Shown: piece after piece, positions 62,891 through 64,000 of the stretch | Position numbering within the stretch: the first letter of the stretch is position 1 | Layout: every line of letters begins with the position of its first letter | From: Selaginella moellendorffii | Taxonomy: Eukaryota; Streptophyta; Lycopodiopsida; Selaginellales; Selaginellaceae | Assembly: GCF_000143415.4 (NCBI RefSeq) | Contig: NW_003314382.1 | Coordinates: forward strand, 179,755 to 243,754 | Direction: 5' to 3' | Length of the DNA stretch: 64,000 nucleotides | Notes under the pieces: generated by a model | The model's database searches: none | Told to the model about the DNA's origin: nothing | The model's input: only the letters and a program-made list of their open reading frames with translations | Position numbers and translations under genes: made by a program

Positions 62891-64000
62891 ACGAGCTAAG
62901 ATACGATGTCAAGGGTTCCACTGGTGGCCACACGGGCATGTTTTCCAGCAAATCAGATGCTCTTGACAACCTTCCAGATCGACCAAGCGCGTCAACAATG
63001 CAACCATAGTGCTCCATCGCCGGTACCAGATTGTAATCCAGCACCATCGAAACGAAGGAGTTTCTAGCTTCCTCGACTCGCCCAGTGTGGCTGTAGGCGC
63101 TCAAGACAGTGACGAAGGTGATACCATCTGGATCGAATCCCAGCTGTTGCATCGCCCAGAAGTTCTCGACGGCATCCCGATGGTATCCTCCCCGGCCATA
63201 GGCAGCAAGCAGTGAGTTCCAGGAAACGATCTCCTTGAAAGGGATTCGATCGAAGAGCTTTTTTGCCTCTGAGATATGCCCAACTCGGGCATACGCTTCG
63301 ACCATCGCGATCCATGATGTCAAGTCTGGCTCGTGGAGGTGGTCAAACAGGAATCTTGCCTCTTTGATCTCTCCGGCCGAGGCGTGGGATTCGAGCATCG
63401 CGGTCCAGGAGATTACACTCCACTGCGGCATTCGCTCAAACACCCTGCGTGCTTGATCTACAAGTTTCTCGCGAGCAAACGCAGACATCATAGCGTTGCA
63501 AGAGATCACATCCACCCTGGGGGAGTAATCAAAGAAATATATCGCTTCTTGGAGGTTTCCAATCTGTGCGTAGCGGACTAGCATCAAACACCACGTCTCG
63601 ACTCCGTGGCATGGCATTTTCTCAAACAATTCTCGCGCCATTAGCAAATGCCCGTCTTGGGCATTTGCTGCAACCATTGCATGCCATATTACCATGTCCC
63701 GTTGTGGCGTTTCTTTGAAAAACAATCTTGCTTTTTCTAGCAGCCCGTTTTCCGCCAAAGCTGCAACCATGGCAGTCCACGAGAAAACGTTTCGCATTGG
63801 CATCATGTCAAATAGTTGCTCTAATGCACCAAGATGCCCTTTCCGGGCATATACTTGCAAAAGTGCTGTCCAAGAAACCACATCCCTCTCGAGCATGGAA
63901 TCAAAGATTCGTTTTGCTGACGGAACGTTACCGACCTGGGCATATGCCGTCATTATTGACGAGCAAGGCGCAATGCTCCAGCTTGGCATTCTCGCAAAAA
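62802..64000 (-). CDS. PPR protein, tandem S repeats, 5' end beyond the window
   Basis: The open frame enters from the window edge inside a repeat (FARMPSWSIAPCSSIMTAYA), so the true start lies outside. About 400 residues are visible: ten or so 31-residue S motifs (FDSMLERDVVSWTALLQVYA style), then the L repeat GFDPDGITFVTVLSAYSHTG and CIVDALGRSGRLSRASDLLE. The end (TSYLSSCFNNANDPSSKVYT ... QLCVI) lacks an E1 motif and runs into the duplicated CLPD 3' flank, which suggests the original C-terminus was replaced. Confidence 0.85.
   Translation of the reverse strand, partial: FARMPSWSIAPCSSIMTAYAQVGNVPSAKRIFDSMLERDVVSWTALLQVYARKGHLGALEQLFDMMPMRNVFSWTAMVAALAENGLLEKARLFFKETPQRDMVIWHAMVAANAQDGHLLMARELFEKMPCHGVETWCLMLVRYAQIGNLQEAIYFFDYSPRVDVISCNAMMSAFAREKLVDQARRVFERMPQWSVISWTAMLESHASAGEIKEARFLFDHLHEPDLTSWIAMVEAYARVGHISEAKKLFDRIPFKEIVSWNSLLAAYGRGGYHRDAVENFWAMQQLGFDPDGITFVTVLSAYSHTGRVEEARNSFVSMVLDYNLVPAMEHYGCIVDALGRSGRLSRASDLLENMPVWPPVEPLTSYLSSCFNNANDPSSKVYTVSSQDINLSPQLCVI

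Overview
This is eukaryotic plant nuclear DNA, most likely from a lycophyte close to Selaginella moellendorffii (inference). The evidence is a nuclear RuBisCO small-subunit gene with a plastid transit peptide, very short GT-AG introns (about 44-70 nt) with occasional GC-AG introns, dense PPR genes, a nuclear tRNA-Gly(UCC), and Ty1/copia and Ty3/gypsy debris. No operons, ribosome binding sites or CRISPR arrays are expected, and none is seen. All exon joins were made by hand from splice sites and reading phase.

Region by region. 0-16 kb is ordinary gene-rich DNA: a dirigent protein, RBCS with G-box and I-box promoter elements, a P-class PPR protein, an HSP20-domain protein, a 12-exon SKOR/GORK-type K+ channel, a PLS-type PPR protein, and two paralogous UDP-glycosyltransferases flanking a plastid CBM48 protein. 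16.4-28.4 kb is a decaying tandem triplication. Each unit holds an S-repeat PPR gene (intact in unit 1, pseudogenes in units 2 and 3), an inverted fragment of the same PPR gene downstream, and a small secreted 8-cysteine gene that I read as a single-domain potato type II (Pin2) proteinase inhibitor. Unit 3 carries a complete 392-bp TRIM retroelement. 28.1-30.2 kb holds a nine-exon Hsp33-family chaperone lacking the C-terminal zinc switch, head-to-head with a truncated PPR gene. 30.2-33.9 kb is retrotransposon debris.

33.9-39.8 kb holds an O-methyltransferase, a HIT-finger protein (ZNHIT3-like), an unknown plastid protein, an intact PPR gene and an Hsp33 fragment. 39.8-45.2 kb is debris again (gypsy, copia, two partial ClpD copies). 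45.6-57.7 kb holds a GT90 glycosyltransferase, a large PPR gene, a second O-methyltransferase and its decayed copy, a PLATZ factor, tRNA-Gly, a PPR gene and a plastid alpha/beta-hydrolase-like protein. 58.4-62.0 kb is a 12-exon CLPD gene, followed by a duplicated 3' flank and a PPR gene running off the window.

Large-scale structure. Two inverted duplications organise the middle: Hsp33/PPR at 29.6 kb mirrored at 39.6 kb, and the PPR-tail/OMT unit at 35.9-33.9 kb (minus) mirrored at 47.1-53.1 kb (plus). Eight PPR ORFs look intact, one of them cut by the window end. None has a DYW domain, so any editing role would need a partner (inference). Plastid functions recur: RBCS, CLPD, the CBM48 protein, the alpha/beta-hydrolase and the unknown plastid protein.
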